Assembly (NCBI GenBank): GCA_008012315.1
Contig: SSEL01000013.1
Location: 1-64,000 of the forward strand
Length of the DNA: 64,000 nucleotides
DNA from: Rhodospirillaceae bacterium
Lineage (GTDB): Bacteria; Pseudomonadota; Alphaproteobacteria; Dongiales; Dongiaceae
Direction of reading: 5' to 3'
The notes below the pieces were generated by a model. That model was not told the DNA's origin. It did no database searches and saw only the letters and a program-made list of their open reading frames with translations. The translations under genes were made by a program, and so were the position numbers. Shown piece after piece: positions 7,604-15,732 of the stretch; the stretch's first letter is position 1, and every line of letters begins with the position of its first letter.

Positions 7604-8289
7604 GGCTCACAGCCTAACTGACGTGCTAGATCAGGCGATATTGCGAAAGCGACCTTGGCCTTGGCGCGAGCGTCCTCTTCGCCATCACCAAGCCCAAGCG
7701 AACTCCTCCTGCCTTGCACGCTTTTGCCCCAAACCTTATTGATATCGATGATGCTCGCATCAAGCTCCATATGTGCCAAGTTGGCCTTGGTTATGGGCGT
7801 CCCCATCTTGGGGTCAAACGGCATGGGCTCGCCAACGAAAAATTCGAATGCCGTCACCGGTGCCCGGCGCGTAGCGGGAAAAACGTCGAACGGACCGAGA
7901 ACGAGCAGTTCGGAGGGACATTCTGTCGCACCGAAGGGGATGTTTCTGGCAATGCGAAGCCCCACCATCTTTCCGATGGGGGTATTGTCCAGGAACATTG
8001 GCTCTACCGACCATTTGGGGAGTTCCCCCAATTGCAGCGCCGTCTCTGCAAGGGTCGCAATCCTATCGATAGCAGGCACAATTAGCGTACTGGCTGTGAC
8101 ATTTGGATCGGCCAAAGCAACGTCGATTCGCGCTGCCAAAGCGCCCGCGATGACCGTCGGCGAGCCATGAGCCGGAACGACCTCGACCTTCTGCTTGAAA
8201 CGTTCAGGGTGCCTGGACATGATTCGAGCAAACATGCAGCCAACCTCTGCGCCTTGCCTCCACCTAAGGTAATCAGCCTCAACTGACAT
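7600..8289 (-). CDS. Unrecognised protein coupled to the DHH-type gene
   Basis: A 229-residue soluble protein with no signal peptide or membrane segment and no family I recognise. The N-terminal third (VEADYLRWRQGAEVGCMFAR to VVPAHGSPTVIAGALAARID) and the ALADPNVTAST stretch look helical; the rest is mixed alpha/beta with a Gly- and acidic-rich stretch (LGLGDGEEDARAKAK) near the C-terminus. The stop codon overlaps the start of the DHH-type gene, so the products probably act together. It is the first gene of the cassette and has an inverted repeat just upstream. Third-position GC appears lower than in neighbouring housekeeping genes, which fits acquisition. Confidence 0.7.
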   Translation of the reverse strand: MSVEADYLRWRQGAEVGCMFARIMSRHPERFKQKVEVVPAHGSPTVIAGALAARIDVALADPNVTASTLIVPAIDRIATLAETALQLGELPKWSVEPMFLDNTPIGKMVGLRIARNIPFGATECPSELLVLGPFDVFPATRRAPVTAFEFFVGEPMPFDPKMGTPITKANLAHMELDASIIDINKVWGKSVQGRRSSLGLGDGEEDARAKAKVAFAISPDLARQLGCEP

Positions 8290-8324
8290 ACTAGGAGCCC
8301 TTCGGTTACGAAAGGCTAAAAGTG

Positions 8325-8364
8325 CCTTTCCGCTTCGATTAATCGTTACATATGTGCGGAAAGG
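8325..8364. promoter_or_regulatory. Inverted repeat upstream of the DHH cassette
   Basis: CCTTTCCGC at 8325-8333 and GCGGAAAGG at 8356-8364 form perfect nine-base arms 22 bases apart, ending 35 bases before the first start codon. The spacing suits a dimeric regulator or a leader hairpin. No clear -35/-10 pair could be assigned. Confidence 0.45.
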
Positions 8365-8884
8365 TTGTACAGTCTAATTCAACATTTGGTACCTCATCGG
8401 CGCCGCCACCACAATGGCGCCTGTGCCCTCGAATTCGGCCGACCGCCAGCTCCCAACCCCTGTCGGTCATGGGTACGCAGGAACGAAAAATCGACAGTCA
8501 GTTTCTGTGAATGCGGGGGCTGGCCTATCTCGGTATCATGTAAACCATCAACTTGTCCTAGTTGAGACGGTTCCTGGATAGCGTCGGGGTATGTTGGAAC
8601 GTGGACCGCATTCTGTGAGGTCAAATCTCGTTTCTGGCCCTCGCAACTAATAGGGGGTTCGCGGTTGGCAGTTCGGCGTATTTCAGAAACCCTAGGATAT
8701 ATAAGCTGGTTAACTGAATTGCGGCCACTTCTGTCCAGTTCTCATTTTCGTCACCTTTGGGACGCCAGCTATTTCAATCGCCGCAGTAACAATTCAACAC
8801 AATTCCTAAGATATCGCGGACCGTCGAACTTCGGCGCGTGGCCATCGTTCTTTCTTCTCTACACTGATGCAGGAGGAACGTGCC
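8365..8884. other. Intergenic region without a supported gene
   Basis: About 520 bases between the cassette and the next small gene. Short open frames exist on both strands, but none has a Shine-Dalgarno sequence together with a recognisable motif. I looked for a copy of the tRNA-Glu 3' end that would mark the far border of an integrated element and did not see one. Confidence 0.5.
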
Positions 8885-9103
8885 ATGACCACGCCTAAAG
8901 CTATTCTTGCCGGCTTCGCTCTGATTGCTGTGTCTATCCTGGTGGTGGGGTTGGCGGATCGGCCTTTTGCGGCTTCGTCCGGTGGGTATCAGATCACCAC
9001 GGCGGCGCCGGGGGAGGCCTGGAAGGTCAATACGCAGACGGGGAAGCTCTATCACTGCCCGGTGAACGAGAAGGCGACCTGCACGGAATTCCACGAGCGG
9101 TGA
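8885..9103 (+). CDS. Small secreted or membrane-anchored protein
   Basis: A 72-residue protein. The ATG at 8885 is chosen because AGGAGG lies nine bases upstream; the frame is open a little further. Residues 5-25 form a hydrophobic segment (ILAGFALIAVSILVVGLA) ending near FAAS, which could be a signal peptide or anchor. The short mature part (GGYQITTAAPGEAWKVNTQT, then HCPVNEKATCTEF) contains two cysteines, perhaps a disulfide. This repeats the kind of tiny exported protein common in Rhodospirillales. Function unknown. Confidence 0.65.
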   Translation: MTTPKAILAGFALIAVSILVVGLADRPFAASSGGYQITTAAPGEAWKVNTQTGKLYHCPVNEKATCTEFHER

Positions 9104-9130
9104 TCACGCCGGATTTTTGACGCGCCGGGC

Positions 9131-9163
9131 AAAAAGAAAACGCCGGCATCGCGCCGGCGCTTT
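9131..9163. terminator. Bidirectional terminator between convergent genes
   Basis: CGCCGGC (9141-9147) pairs with GCCGGCG (9153-9159), with an A run on the left and TTT on the right. It sits between the end of the small plus-strand gene and the end of the ThDP enzyme on the minus strand. Confidence 0.6.
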
Positions 9164-9186
9164 CCTGGTCTCGTAGGATCGTCTGA

Positions 9187-10779
9187 TTACGCCTGCGGGC
9201 GCATCTCGATGATCGTTGGCACTTTGCGCTTGGTGGCTTCGGTGAGCTGCTGCGGCAACTGGTCGAGGTTTTCGACATGCACGGCGGCGCAGCCGAAGCC
9301 CTTGGCGATCACCTGGAAATCCGGCGTGAAGATATCGACGCCGATCGGCTTGATCTGGCGGTTCTGCATATAGGTCTTGATCTCGCCATAGCCGTGATTG
9401 TTCCAGAGGAAGACGATGACCGGCACTTCCGCTTCCACCGCGGCGGCAAGTTCGCCGATGGTGAATTGCAACCCGCCATCGCCGGCCAGCACGACGACCG
9501 GCCGTTTGGGCGCCGCGAGCTTCGCGCCGATCCCGGCGGGCAGGCCATAGCCCAAGGTGCCGTAGCCGGTGCTGGAGTTGAAATAAGCGCGTGGTGTGGG
9601 TGCCTGGTAGCTCTGGTTGAGCGCGTAAACCGGCTCGGTCGAATCGCCCACCATGATGACATCGGGCAGGGTCTTCAGGATGACATCGGCAATGCGCTGA
9701 TGCACGCCGACCGCCGGCCACCAATGGGTGGCGGCGGCTTTGAAGGTCTCGGCGGCACGCGCCGCACCATTACGGTCCGTGTGCTTATGACTGGCGAGCT
9801 GGCGGTTGAGGTCGGACAAGGCGAGCTTCGCATCGGCGGTGATCGGGCAATCGGCGGGCAGGCCGCGCATCAGCTGCTCGGGATCGAGATCGATGCGGAT
9901 CAGCTTGCCCTGGAGTTGCAGGGGCCGCGCATCGGGATACATCTCCGTCTCGCCGAATTCGGTGCCGACCGCCAGCACCACATCGGCGCTTTCCAGCAGC
10001 TTGCGGATCGGCGGCAGCGCCATGTTCTCACCGGCGCGCAGCTTGTGGCCCGGCGGCAGGATGCCCTTGGCATTGACGGTATGCACGACCGGCGCGTCGA
10101 GATGCTCGGCCAAAGCCAGGGCTTCCGCCGCGCCTTCGACCGCACCGCCGCCCAGCACGATGGCGGGCGATTTGGCAGCGGCCAGCCAGTCGGCGGCCTG
10201 CTTGATCGCCACGGCGGCCGGGGCCGGGCGGCTGGGCAAGGGCCAGGCCTTGGCGGAGAGGGCTGCATCGATCGGCATGGAGATGACGTCGATGGGAATC
10301 TCGATATGAACCGGGCGCGGCCGGGCGCTGTTGAAGACCGCGAAGGCGCGCGCCATCACTTGGGGCAATTGCGCCGGGGTCAGCACGGTATGGCTGAAGG
10401 CGGCGACACCGGCCGTCATGTTGCGCTGTGACGGCAATTCATGCAGCCGGCCGTCGCCCATGGCGAGCTGGTCGGTCTGGTTGACGCTGGAGATCACCAG
10501 CATGGGGATGGAATCGGCATAGGCCTGGCCCATGGCAGTCAGGATATTGGTCATGCCGGGGCCGGTGATGATGAAGCAGGCACCCGGCTTGCCGGTGACG
10601 CGGGCATAGCCGTCGGCCATGAAGCCGGCGCCCTGTTCATGGCGCGGTGTGACATGGCGGATCGGGCTGTCGGCGAGGCCGCGATAAAGCTCCACCGTAT
10701 GCACCCCCGGAATCCCGAAAATCGTGTCGACGCCGTAAGATTCCAGCAGGCGGACGATGAATTCGCCACAGGTCGTCAT
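9187..10779 (-). CDS. aruI: ThDP-dependent decarboxylase, AruI-like (5-guanidino-2-oxopentanoate decarboxylase)
   Basis: A 530-residue member of the acetolactate synthase superfamily. The N-terminal Pyr domain carries the catalytic glutamate in PRHEQGAGFMADGYAR (Glu48); the central domain follows, and the C-terminal PP domain has the ThDP/Mg motif starting AGDGGLQFTIGE with the distal asparagine in WNNHGYGE. The opening TTCGEFIVRLLESYGVDTIF then GIPGVHTVELYRGL closely resembles Pseudomonas AruI, which decarboxylates 2-ketoarginine in the arginine transaminase pathway. Other acetolactate-synthase-like activities are possible. It is transcribed away from a LysR gene that probably controls it. 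The ATG at 10779 has AGAAGGGG about nine bases upstream. Confidence 0.75.
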   Translation of the reverse strand: MTTCGEFIVRLLESYGVDTIFGIPGVHTVELYRGLADSPIRHVTPRHEQGAGFMADGYARVTGKPGACFIITGPGMTNILTAMGQAYADSIPMLVISSVNQTDQLAMGDGRLHELPSQRNMTAGVAAFSHTVLTPAQLPQVMARAFAVFNSARPRPVHIEIPIDVISMPIDAALSAKAWPLPSRPAPAAVAIKQAADWLAAAKSPAIVLGGGAVEGAAEALALAEHLDAPVVHTVNAKGILPPGHKLRAGENMALPPIRKLLESADVVLAVGTEFGETEMYPDARPLQLQGKLIRIDLDPEQLMRGLPADCPITADAKLALSDLNRQLASHKHTDRNGAARAAETFKAAATHWWPAVGVHQRIADVILKTLPDVIMVGDSTEPVYALNQSYQAPTPRAYFNSSTGYGTLGYGLPAGIGAKLAAPKRPVVVLAGDGGLQFTIGELAAAVEAEVPVIVFLWNNHGYGEIKTYMQNRQIKPIGVDIFTPDFQVIAKGFGCAAVHVENLDQLPQQLTEATKRKVPTIIEMRPQA

Positions 10780-10930
10780 GAATACTGCCCCTTCTAAATC
10801 GGTATCTGAAACGCAACGATCCTGCCTTGCCGGTCAGATCGATACGATACAGAATAATTAAAAGTTACTTCGAGACAGGTCAATGTAAGCCAGGTAGCGG
10901 GCGTATGCCGGCGGCGGCAGGGGAGACGGC

Positions 10931-11875
10931 ATGCTTTCTAATCTGAGCGACGGCGATATCCGGCTGTTGCGGATCTTCGCGAAAGTGGTGGAGGCGGGCG
11001 GCTTCTCAGCGGCCCAGATCGACCTCAATATCAGCCAATCGACGATCAGCACCCATATGACGGCGCTGGAGCAGCGGCTCGGCGTGCGGCTGTGCCAGCG
11101 CGGCCGCTCGGGCTTCAGCCTGACGGAAAAGGGCCAGCGCATCCATCAGGCGGCGCTGCAGCTCTTTGCCTCGATGGATGCCTTTCGCACCGAGGCCGGC
11201 GCGGTGCGCGACCGTCTGGTCGGGCGGCTGGCGATCGGCCTGGTCGACAATATCGTCACCAACCCGGCCTCGCATCTGGAAGAGGCGATCGAAGCGCTGA
11301 ACCGCCAGGCGCCGGAAGTGGAAATTGCCGTGCAAGTCGTGGCGCCGGCCGATCTGGAGCGCGGCGTGCTCGACGGCAGGTTCGATCTCGGCCTCGGTGC
11401 CTGCGGCCGCCATTCGCCCAATCTCACCTATGAGGATGTGTTCGACGAACAGCAGGTGCTGTATTGCGGCCGGGGCCATCCGTTGTTCGCGCGCAGCGGC
11501 GAGGTCGCGCTGAAGGATCTCAAGAGCCAGCAACTGGTGCGCCGGGCCTATGCGGCACCGGATCTTTTCCCGGCCAGTATGCGGCCGACCGCCAGCGCCG
11601 TTGCTGATCTCATGGAAAGCGTCGCCGTGCTCATTCTGTCCGGCCGCTATATCGGCTTCCTGCCGCAGCATTTCGCGCGGCAATGGGTCGATCAGGACCG
11701 CATGCGGCCGCTCCTGGCAGGGAGGCTCGGTTATCGCAATCCGATCTACCTGACGATGCGCAAAAGCGACAGACCGTCACCGGTCCTCGGCACATTCCTG
11801 AAAGAGTTCCACCGGGTTCAGGGGCTGTCTGCCGGGACCGGCAAAAGCGGGCAGCGTTTACGCCGCGCCGGATGA
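10931..11875 (+). CDS. LysR-family transcriptional regulator
   Basis: A 314-residue LysR protein: winged helix-turn-helix at about residues 10-68 (AGGFSAAQIDLNISQSTIST), then a periplasmic-binding-like effector domain. It is divergent from the AruI-like gene across a 151-base gap, the usual layout for a regulator of the neighbouring catabolic gene. The ATG at 10931 has a strong GGGGAG Shine-Dalgarno sequence. The effector is unknown; an arginine-derived keto acid would be a guess from context. Confidence 0.9.
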   Translation: MLSNLSDGDIRLLRIFAKVVEAGGFSAAQIDLNISQSTISTHMTALEQRLGVRLCQRGRSGFSLTEKGQRIHQAALQLFASMDAFRTEAGAVRDRLVGRLAIGLVDNIVTNPASHLEEAIEALNRQAPEVEIAVQVVAPADLERGVLDGRFDLGLGACGRHSPNLTYEDVFDEQQVLYCGRGHPLFARSGEVALKDLKSQQLVRRAYAAPDLFPASMRPTASAVADLMESVAVLILSGRYIGFLPQHFARQWVDQDRMRPLLAGRLGYRNPIYLTMRKSDRPSPVLGTFLKEFHRVQGLSAGTGKSGQRLRRAG

Positions 11876-11893
11876 GCCGCATGGCTAAACCGC

Positions 11894-13612
11894 ATGGATG
11901 AATCGCGGGAGGGAAGCGTGCCGCATCTGCTGACGAAGGTGATGCCGGGTCTGGGGCATCTGGCCGGCTATGATCGCCGTTTCGCCTTTCGCGATGCCAT
12001 GGCGGGGATCAGCGTCGCCGCCGTCGCCATTCCCGTGGGCCTAGCCTATGCCGCGCTGATGGGATTGCCGCCGATCGTCGGCCTCTATGCCAGCATCCTG
12101 CCGATGGCGGCTTACGCCCTGTTCGGCCCGTCCCGGCAATTGATCGTCGGGCCGGATGCCGCAACCTGCACCGTCGTGGCCGCGACCTTGGGCCAGCTCG
12201 CCTTGAGCGGCATCGAGGACCGGATCCTCGCGGCCTCCGCCATCGCCGTCCTGGTCGGCATCATCTGCTTGATCGCCAGTTTCCTGCGTTTCGGCTTCAT
12301 CGCCAATTTCCTCTCGCGGCCCATCCTGACCGGCTATCTGGCCGGGGTTTCCATCACCCTGGCGGTCGGGCAATTGACACGATTGACGGGGATTCCCATC
12401 GACGGCAAAGGCATCATGCGGCCGCTGCTGGAGGTGGTCCGCGATATCGGCCAGATCCATTGGCTGACCGTCATTCTCGGGCTCGGCCTTTTCCTTGCCT
12501 TGCGCTTGATCAAGCGGTTATCACCAGCCCTGCCGGGGCCGATCCTGGCGCTGATCGTTGCCATCGCCTTGTCCTGGCTGTTTGACCTGCCAGGGCGTGG
12601 CGTCGCGGTGCTCGGCGCCATCCCCAGCGGCCTGCCATCCTTCGCGCTGCCGATGAGTTCGGGCGAAATCGGCCTCATGGTGCTGGGGGCGCTGGGTGCC
12701 TTCGTGGTCAGCTTTTCCAGCGGCATCATCACCGCCGAAAGCTTCGCGGCGCGGCGCGGCGAGAAGGTCGATCCCAACCGCGAGCTGGTCGGCTTCGGCG
12801 CGGCCAATATCACCGCCGGCTTCTTCCAGGGTTTCTGCGTGACCGGCGCGGATTCACGCACCGCGGTCAGCTTCTCGCTGGGCGGATCATCGCCACTGGT
12901 GGCAATCGTCGCCGCCGTGGCGATCGCGCTGGTGGTTTCCTTCTTCACCGAGCCGCTGGCGTTGCTGCCGCAGGCAGCCCTCGGCGCGATCCTGGTTTCG
13001 GCGGCGGTGGACCTGATCGATATCGCCGGCTTCCGGCGCCTGGGAAAAATCAACCGGCCGGAATTGATCTTTGCCCTGATCGCTACTGGTGGCGTTATCT
13101 GGTTCGGCGTCTTGCAGGGCGTCATCGTGGCGATGGGTGCAACCCTGCTGGCCTTGCTGCGCCAGGCGGCGAAGCCGCGCGACGGCATGCTCGGGCGGCG
13201 TCCCGGCGGCCTGGAATTCGTCAAGCTGCATCACTACCCGGAAGCTGTGCCGGTGCCGGGCATTCTCGTCTATCTGTTCGAGGGATCGATCCTGTTCTTC
13301 AACGCGACTTACTTCGCCCGCCGGGTCCGCCGCGCCTTGCGGGCCACGCCGGATGCACGCTGGCTGGTGCTCGATGCGGAGGCGATGACCCATGCCGATA
13401 TCGGCGCGGTCGATACGCTGCTTGAATTGAAGGCGGAGCTGGACCAGCGGCATATTCGCCTGGTGCTGGCCAGCGGCCACGGCCAGTTCCGCGAGATCCT
13501 CGAGCGATCCGGCTTCGATGACGCGATCGGCCGGGATTGGATGTTCGATACCGTGCGCAAGGCGGTGGAAGCCATCGAGCAATATGACGCAGGCGGCAAA
13601 GCGGCCTCGTGA
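11894..13612 (+). CDS. SulP-family anion transporter with STAS domain
   Basis: A 572-residue inner-membrane transporter. About the first 400 residues contain the SulP membrane domain with the conserved AGISVAAVAIPVGLAYAALM and GLYASILPMAAYALFGPSRQ motifs. The C-terminal STAS domain (about residues 440-560, LVLDAEAMTHADIGAVDTL) is cytosolic and regulatory. SulP proteins import sulfate, bicarbonate or dicarboxylates, and the substrate cannot be read from sequence. The gene starts 18 bases after the LysR stop codon and may be cotranscribed with it. A second start at residue 17 (MPGLGHL) is possible. Confidence 0.9.
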   Translation: MDESREGSVPHLLTKVMPGLGHLAGYDRRFAFRDAMAGISVAAVAIPVGLAYAALMGLPPIVGLYASILPMAAYALFGPSRQLIVGPDAATCTVVAATLGQLALSGIEDRILAASAIAVLVGIICLIASFLRFGFIANFLSRPILTGYLAGVSITLAVGQLTRLTGIPIDGKGIMRPLLEVVRDIGQIHWLTVILGLGLFLALRLIKRLSPALPGPILALIVAIALSWLFDLPGRGVAVLGAIPSGLPSFALPMSSGEIGLMVLGALGAFVVSFSSGIITAESFAARRGEKVDPNRELVGFGAANITAGFFQGFCVTGADSRTAVSFSLGGSSPLVAIVAAVAIALVVSFFTEPLALLPQAALGAILVSAAVDLIDIAGFRRLGKINRPELIFALIATGGVIWFGVLQGVIVAMGATLLALLRQAAKPRDGMLGRRPGGLEFVKLHHYPEAVPVPGILVYLFEGSILFFNATYFARRVRRALRATPDARWLVLDAEAMTHADIGAVDTLLELKAELDQRHIRLVLASGHGQFREILERSGFDDAIGRDWMFDTVRKAVEAIEQYDAGGKAAS

Positions 13613-13617
13613 CCGGT

Positions 13618-14157
13618 TTAAGACGAGCTTGGCGTCACCGGCGCGACTTCGGCATAGGTCAGCACCATGTTGACCGTCTCGCCGTCATCGGAGAGCGGCA
13701 GCAGGATGCATTCCTGTTCGCGCAGGAAACCCGACGCGCTGACGTAATCGGCATAGTCGTAGACCAAGGAGCGCTGGGTGATGACGATGTTGTAGTTCTC
13801 CAGCGCATCTTCCAGGCTGGCGCCGACCGCGCATTCCTCTACCGTGCGGCCGGTGGGATTGAAGCCACGAAACTCGACATCGACCTGTCCGACCAGGCGA
13901 TAGACCATGCGGCGGGGATTATGAAAGATGTCGATCAACTGGATCGCCGGCAACCACGGCTTCATCTCGATCGGATCGATGTCGCGCCGCGCCGGCATCA
14001 GGCGCGAGCCACGCTTGGCATCCCAATATTGGTAGATACCTCGAATGCGCGGTCTGCAGCGGCGCAGCATTTCCTGCGGATCGGTCGTGCGTGGGTACAT
14101 AGAGTGACGAACACGTCGGTAAGGCGAAATTTCGCAAGATGCCGACAATTGCGGCAT
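13618..14157 (-). CDS. PAS-domain protein (PAS_5 type)
   Basis: A 179-residue cytosolic protein consisting of one PAS_5 domain: IYQYWDAKRGSRLMPARRDI, then IEMKPWLPAIQLIDI and YRLVGQVDVEFRG. This family is widespread in Rhodospirillales as stand-alone sensors of unknown signal. No output domain is attached. The start is uncertain: the ATG at 14157 gives an unusual basic leader, and the ATG at 14100 (MYPRTTDPQE) would give a protein closer to the family length. The stop is five bases beyond the end of the convergent SulP gene. Confidence 0.8.
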   Translation of the reverse strand: MPQLSASCEISPYRRVRHSMYPRTTDPQEMLRRCRPRIRGIYQYWDAKRGSRLMPARRDIDPIEMKPWLPAIQLIDIFHNPRRMVYRLVGQVDVEFRGFNPTGRTVEECAVGASLEDALENYNIVITQRSLVYDYADYVSASGFLREQECILLPLSDDGETVNMVLTYAEVAPVTPSSS

Positions 14158-14223
14158 TTCCCGATGCCGAAATAAAGCACTTTTCCATTAAAGTGTAGAA
14201 GAAATTAAAAAAACCGTAACGGC

Positions 14224-14919
14224 TTATGTCGTCCATTCGAGCTTCAACATGCCGGGCCTGTCCGCCAGGGCCCGGATGGCCGGCGGCATGTCGTGATTGC
14301 TCGGCAGCGTGTGCCAGTTCAGCCTGCAGTCAAGTTCGCCGATCTGATCGATGCTGTCATAGGTGATTGTCACGCGGTTGATATGCAGGCCGGCATCCGA
14401 TAAGGCCTTGCGCACGATACCTTCGTTCAGATGTTCGATGCGCCAGCGCAATCGCAGGATGACCTCCCGGTCGCGCCGAAGGCGGCGCTCCACCGACTTC
14501 AGTCCCGAAAGGATGACGAGCCCGAGAAAAGTCGCAGCCCAGCCGAGAACATATGCACCGCCGCCAAAACAGAGGCCGAGTGCGGTAACATACCAGAGGG
14601 TTGCAGCGGTGGTCAGACCGGTCACCAGATTGTCCCGGCGCAGAATGGCGCCGGCACCGATGAAGCCGACGCCCGACAATGTGCCGAGCGGCAGGCGCAA
14701 CGTGTCCATCTGGGCGAAGGATTCCGGCGTCTTACCCACGGTCCCGAGCAGCCAGTTCGCGAGCAGCATCGACAGGCAGGCGGCAAGTCCGACCAGCATG
14801 GTGGTCCGCATCCCGGCGGCACGTTCTACTTCGCCTCGCTCAAACCCGAGGATCCCGCAGGCGACCAGTGCACAAAGCAGCCGGATCCCCATTTCCTGCC
14901 AGTCGAGATGCAACGTCAC
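14224..14919 (-). CDS. MgtC/SapB-family membrane protein
   Basis: A 231-residue inner-membrane protein. The N-terminal MgtC/SapB domain has about four to five membrane segments and the signature GFERGEVERAAGMRTTMLVG and GVGFIGAGAI; a cytosolic ACT-like C-terminal domain follows (RKALSDAGLHINRVTITYDS). MgtC proteins support growth at low Mg and modulate the F-type ATPase in pathogens; the role in free-living bacteria is unclear. The GTG at 14919 is supported by GAGGAGG five bases upstream. Confidence 0.9.
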   Translation of the reverse strand: MTLHLDWQEMGIRLLCALVACGILGFERGEVERAAGMRTTMLVGLAACLSMLLANWLLGTVGKTPESFAQMDTLRLPLGTLSGVGFIGAGAILRRDNLVTGLTTAATLWYVTALGLCFGGGAYVLGWAATFLGLVILSGLKSVERRLRRDREVILRLRWRIEHLNEGIVRKALSDAGLHINRVTITYDSIDQIGELDCRLNWHTLPSNHDMPPAIRALADRPGMLKLEWTT

Positions 14920-14992
14920 CTGCGCCTCCTCGCATGACGATCTAGCGGGCAGGATAGCATGAGGTTGTGCCTCTGCTCAGCCGGGCCGCGTT

Positions 14993-15160
14993 CTAGAATG
15001 GCAGGACGGCGAGATATTTCAGCAAGGAGAGAATGCCGATGATGATGACGATGATGCGGATGATCTGTTTCGCGCGGCCCTCGATGGGCAGCAGGCCGAC
15101 GAGATAGAGAACCAGGAAGACGACGACGAAGGTGATCAGGATTCCGATCAGGATATTCAT
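14993..15160 (-). CDS. Small two-helix membrane protein (Thivi_2564-like)
   Basis: A 55-residue protein made almost entirely of two membrane segments: MNILIGILITFVVVFLVLYL, and a second from IIRIIVIIIGILSLLKYL, joined by a short charged turn (PIEGRAKQ). An AGGAGC Shine-Dalgarno sequence lies just upstream of the ATG at 15160. The pattern matches the small Thivi_2564 family, named from memory; function unknown. It lies between MgtC and another small membrane protein, all on the minus strand. Confidence 0.75.
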   Translation of the reverse strand: MNILIGILITFVVVFLVLYLVGLLPIEGRAKQIIRIIVIIIGILSLLKYLAVLPF

Positions 15161-15269
15161 ACATGCTCCTTTTGTCGGTCAAACCGCGAGGCAGCCGGAG
15201 GTTGCTGAAAAAACACGTGGCTGACTCTGTTTGTCCAGAAATGAGATTAGCCGGCGACCGCGAAGATGA

Positions 15270-15485
15270 TCAGCCCTCTTTGAGCGCGGCGGTTGTGTAG
15301 ATGCTGTCGCAGGAAAACTGGTGATACCAGCAGCCGGCGCGCCAGACGAAAGTGCTGATGGCAAAAAGACAGAAGACCAGAAAGGCGGCACGCCGCACGC
15401 GCCAAGTGCCGAAAAGCAATATCGTCAACATGCAAATCGACAAACCTGCACCGGCAACGATATCCCACAAAGAGGGTCCCATCAT
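15270..15485 (-). CDS. Small two-helix membrane protein
   Basis: A 71-residue protein. I place the start at the ATG at 15485 because AGGAGG sits six bases upstream; the frame is open to 15605 but that extension is Arg/Pro-rich and lacks a ribosome-binding site. Two membrane segments are seen: IVAGAGLSICMLTILLFGTW and AAFLVFCLFAISTFVW, followed by a short tail with two cysteines (GCWYHQFSCDS). No family recognised. The neighbourhood of MgtC and another small membrane protein hints at an envelope-stress set but proves nothing. Confidence 0.6.
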   Translation of the reverse strand: MMGPSLWDIVAGAGLSICMLTILLFGTWRVRRAAFLVFCLFAISTFVWRAGCWYHQFSCDSIYTTAALKEG

Positions 15486-15732
15486 GTCGAACCTCCTTGA
15501 TACAATTATGCGTCTCGCATCCGCCCGTTGACGGGACGGATACGAAAGCAACGCGCAGTCGGGGCGGGGGTTCCACTTCCGCGTGCAAGCGGCATTCGGG
15601 CGCAACGAACAATCGGCAGTCAGCGAAATCCTGATCTGAAAAAACGACTTCCCGGCAATGGGTTAATGCTGATTTCTGTCATAAATCTTTAAAACTGCAC
15701 AATTGCTTGAGGAAAGGTTGCGGCGGCTCCCG

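Noticed and set aside
8290..8884. Far border (att copy) of an element at tRNA-Glu
   Set aside because: No copy of the tRNA 3' end could be found by eye, so the island's right edge is left undefined.
8665..8898. 77-codon plus-strand open frame
   Set aside because: No start signal; it overlaps the well-supported small gene at 8885 in another frame.
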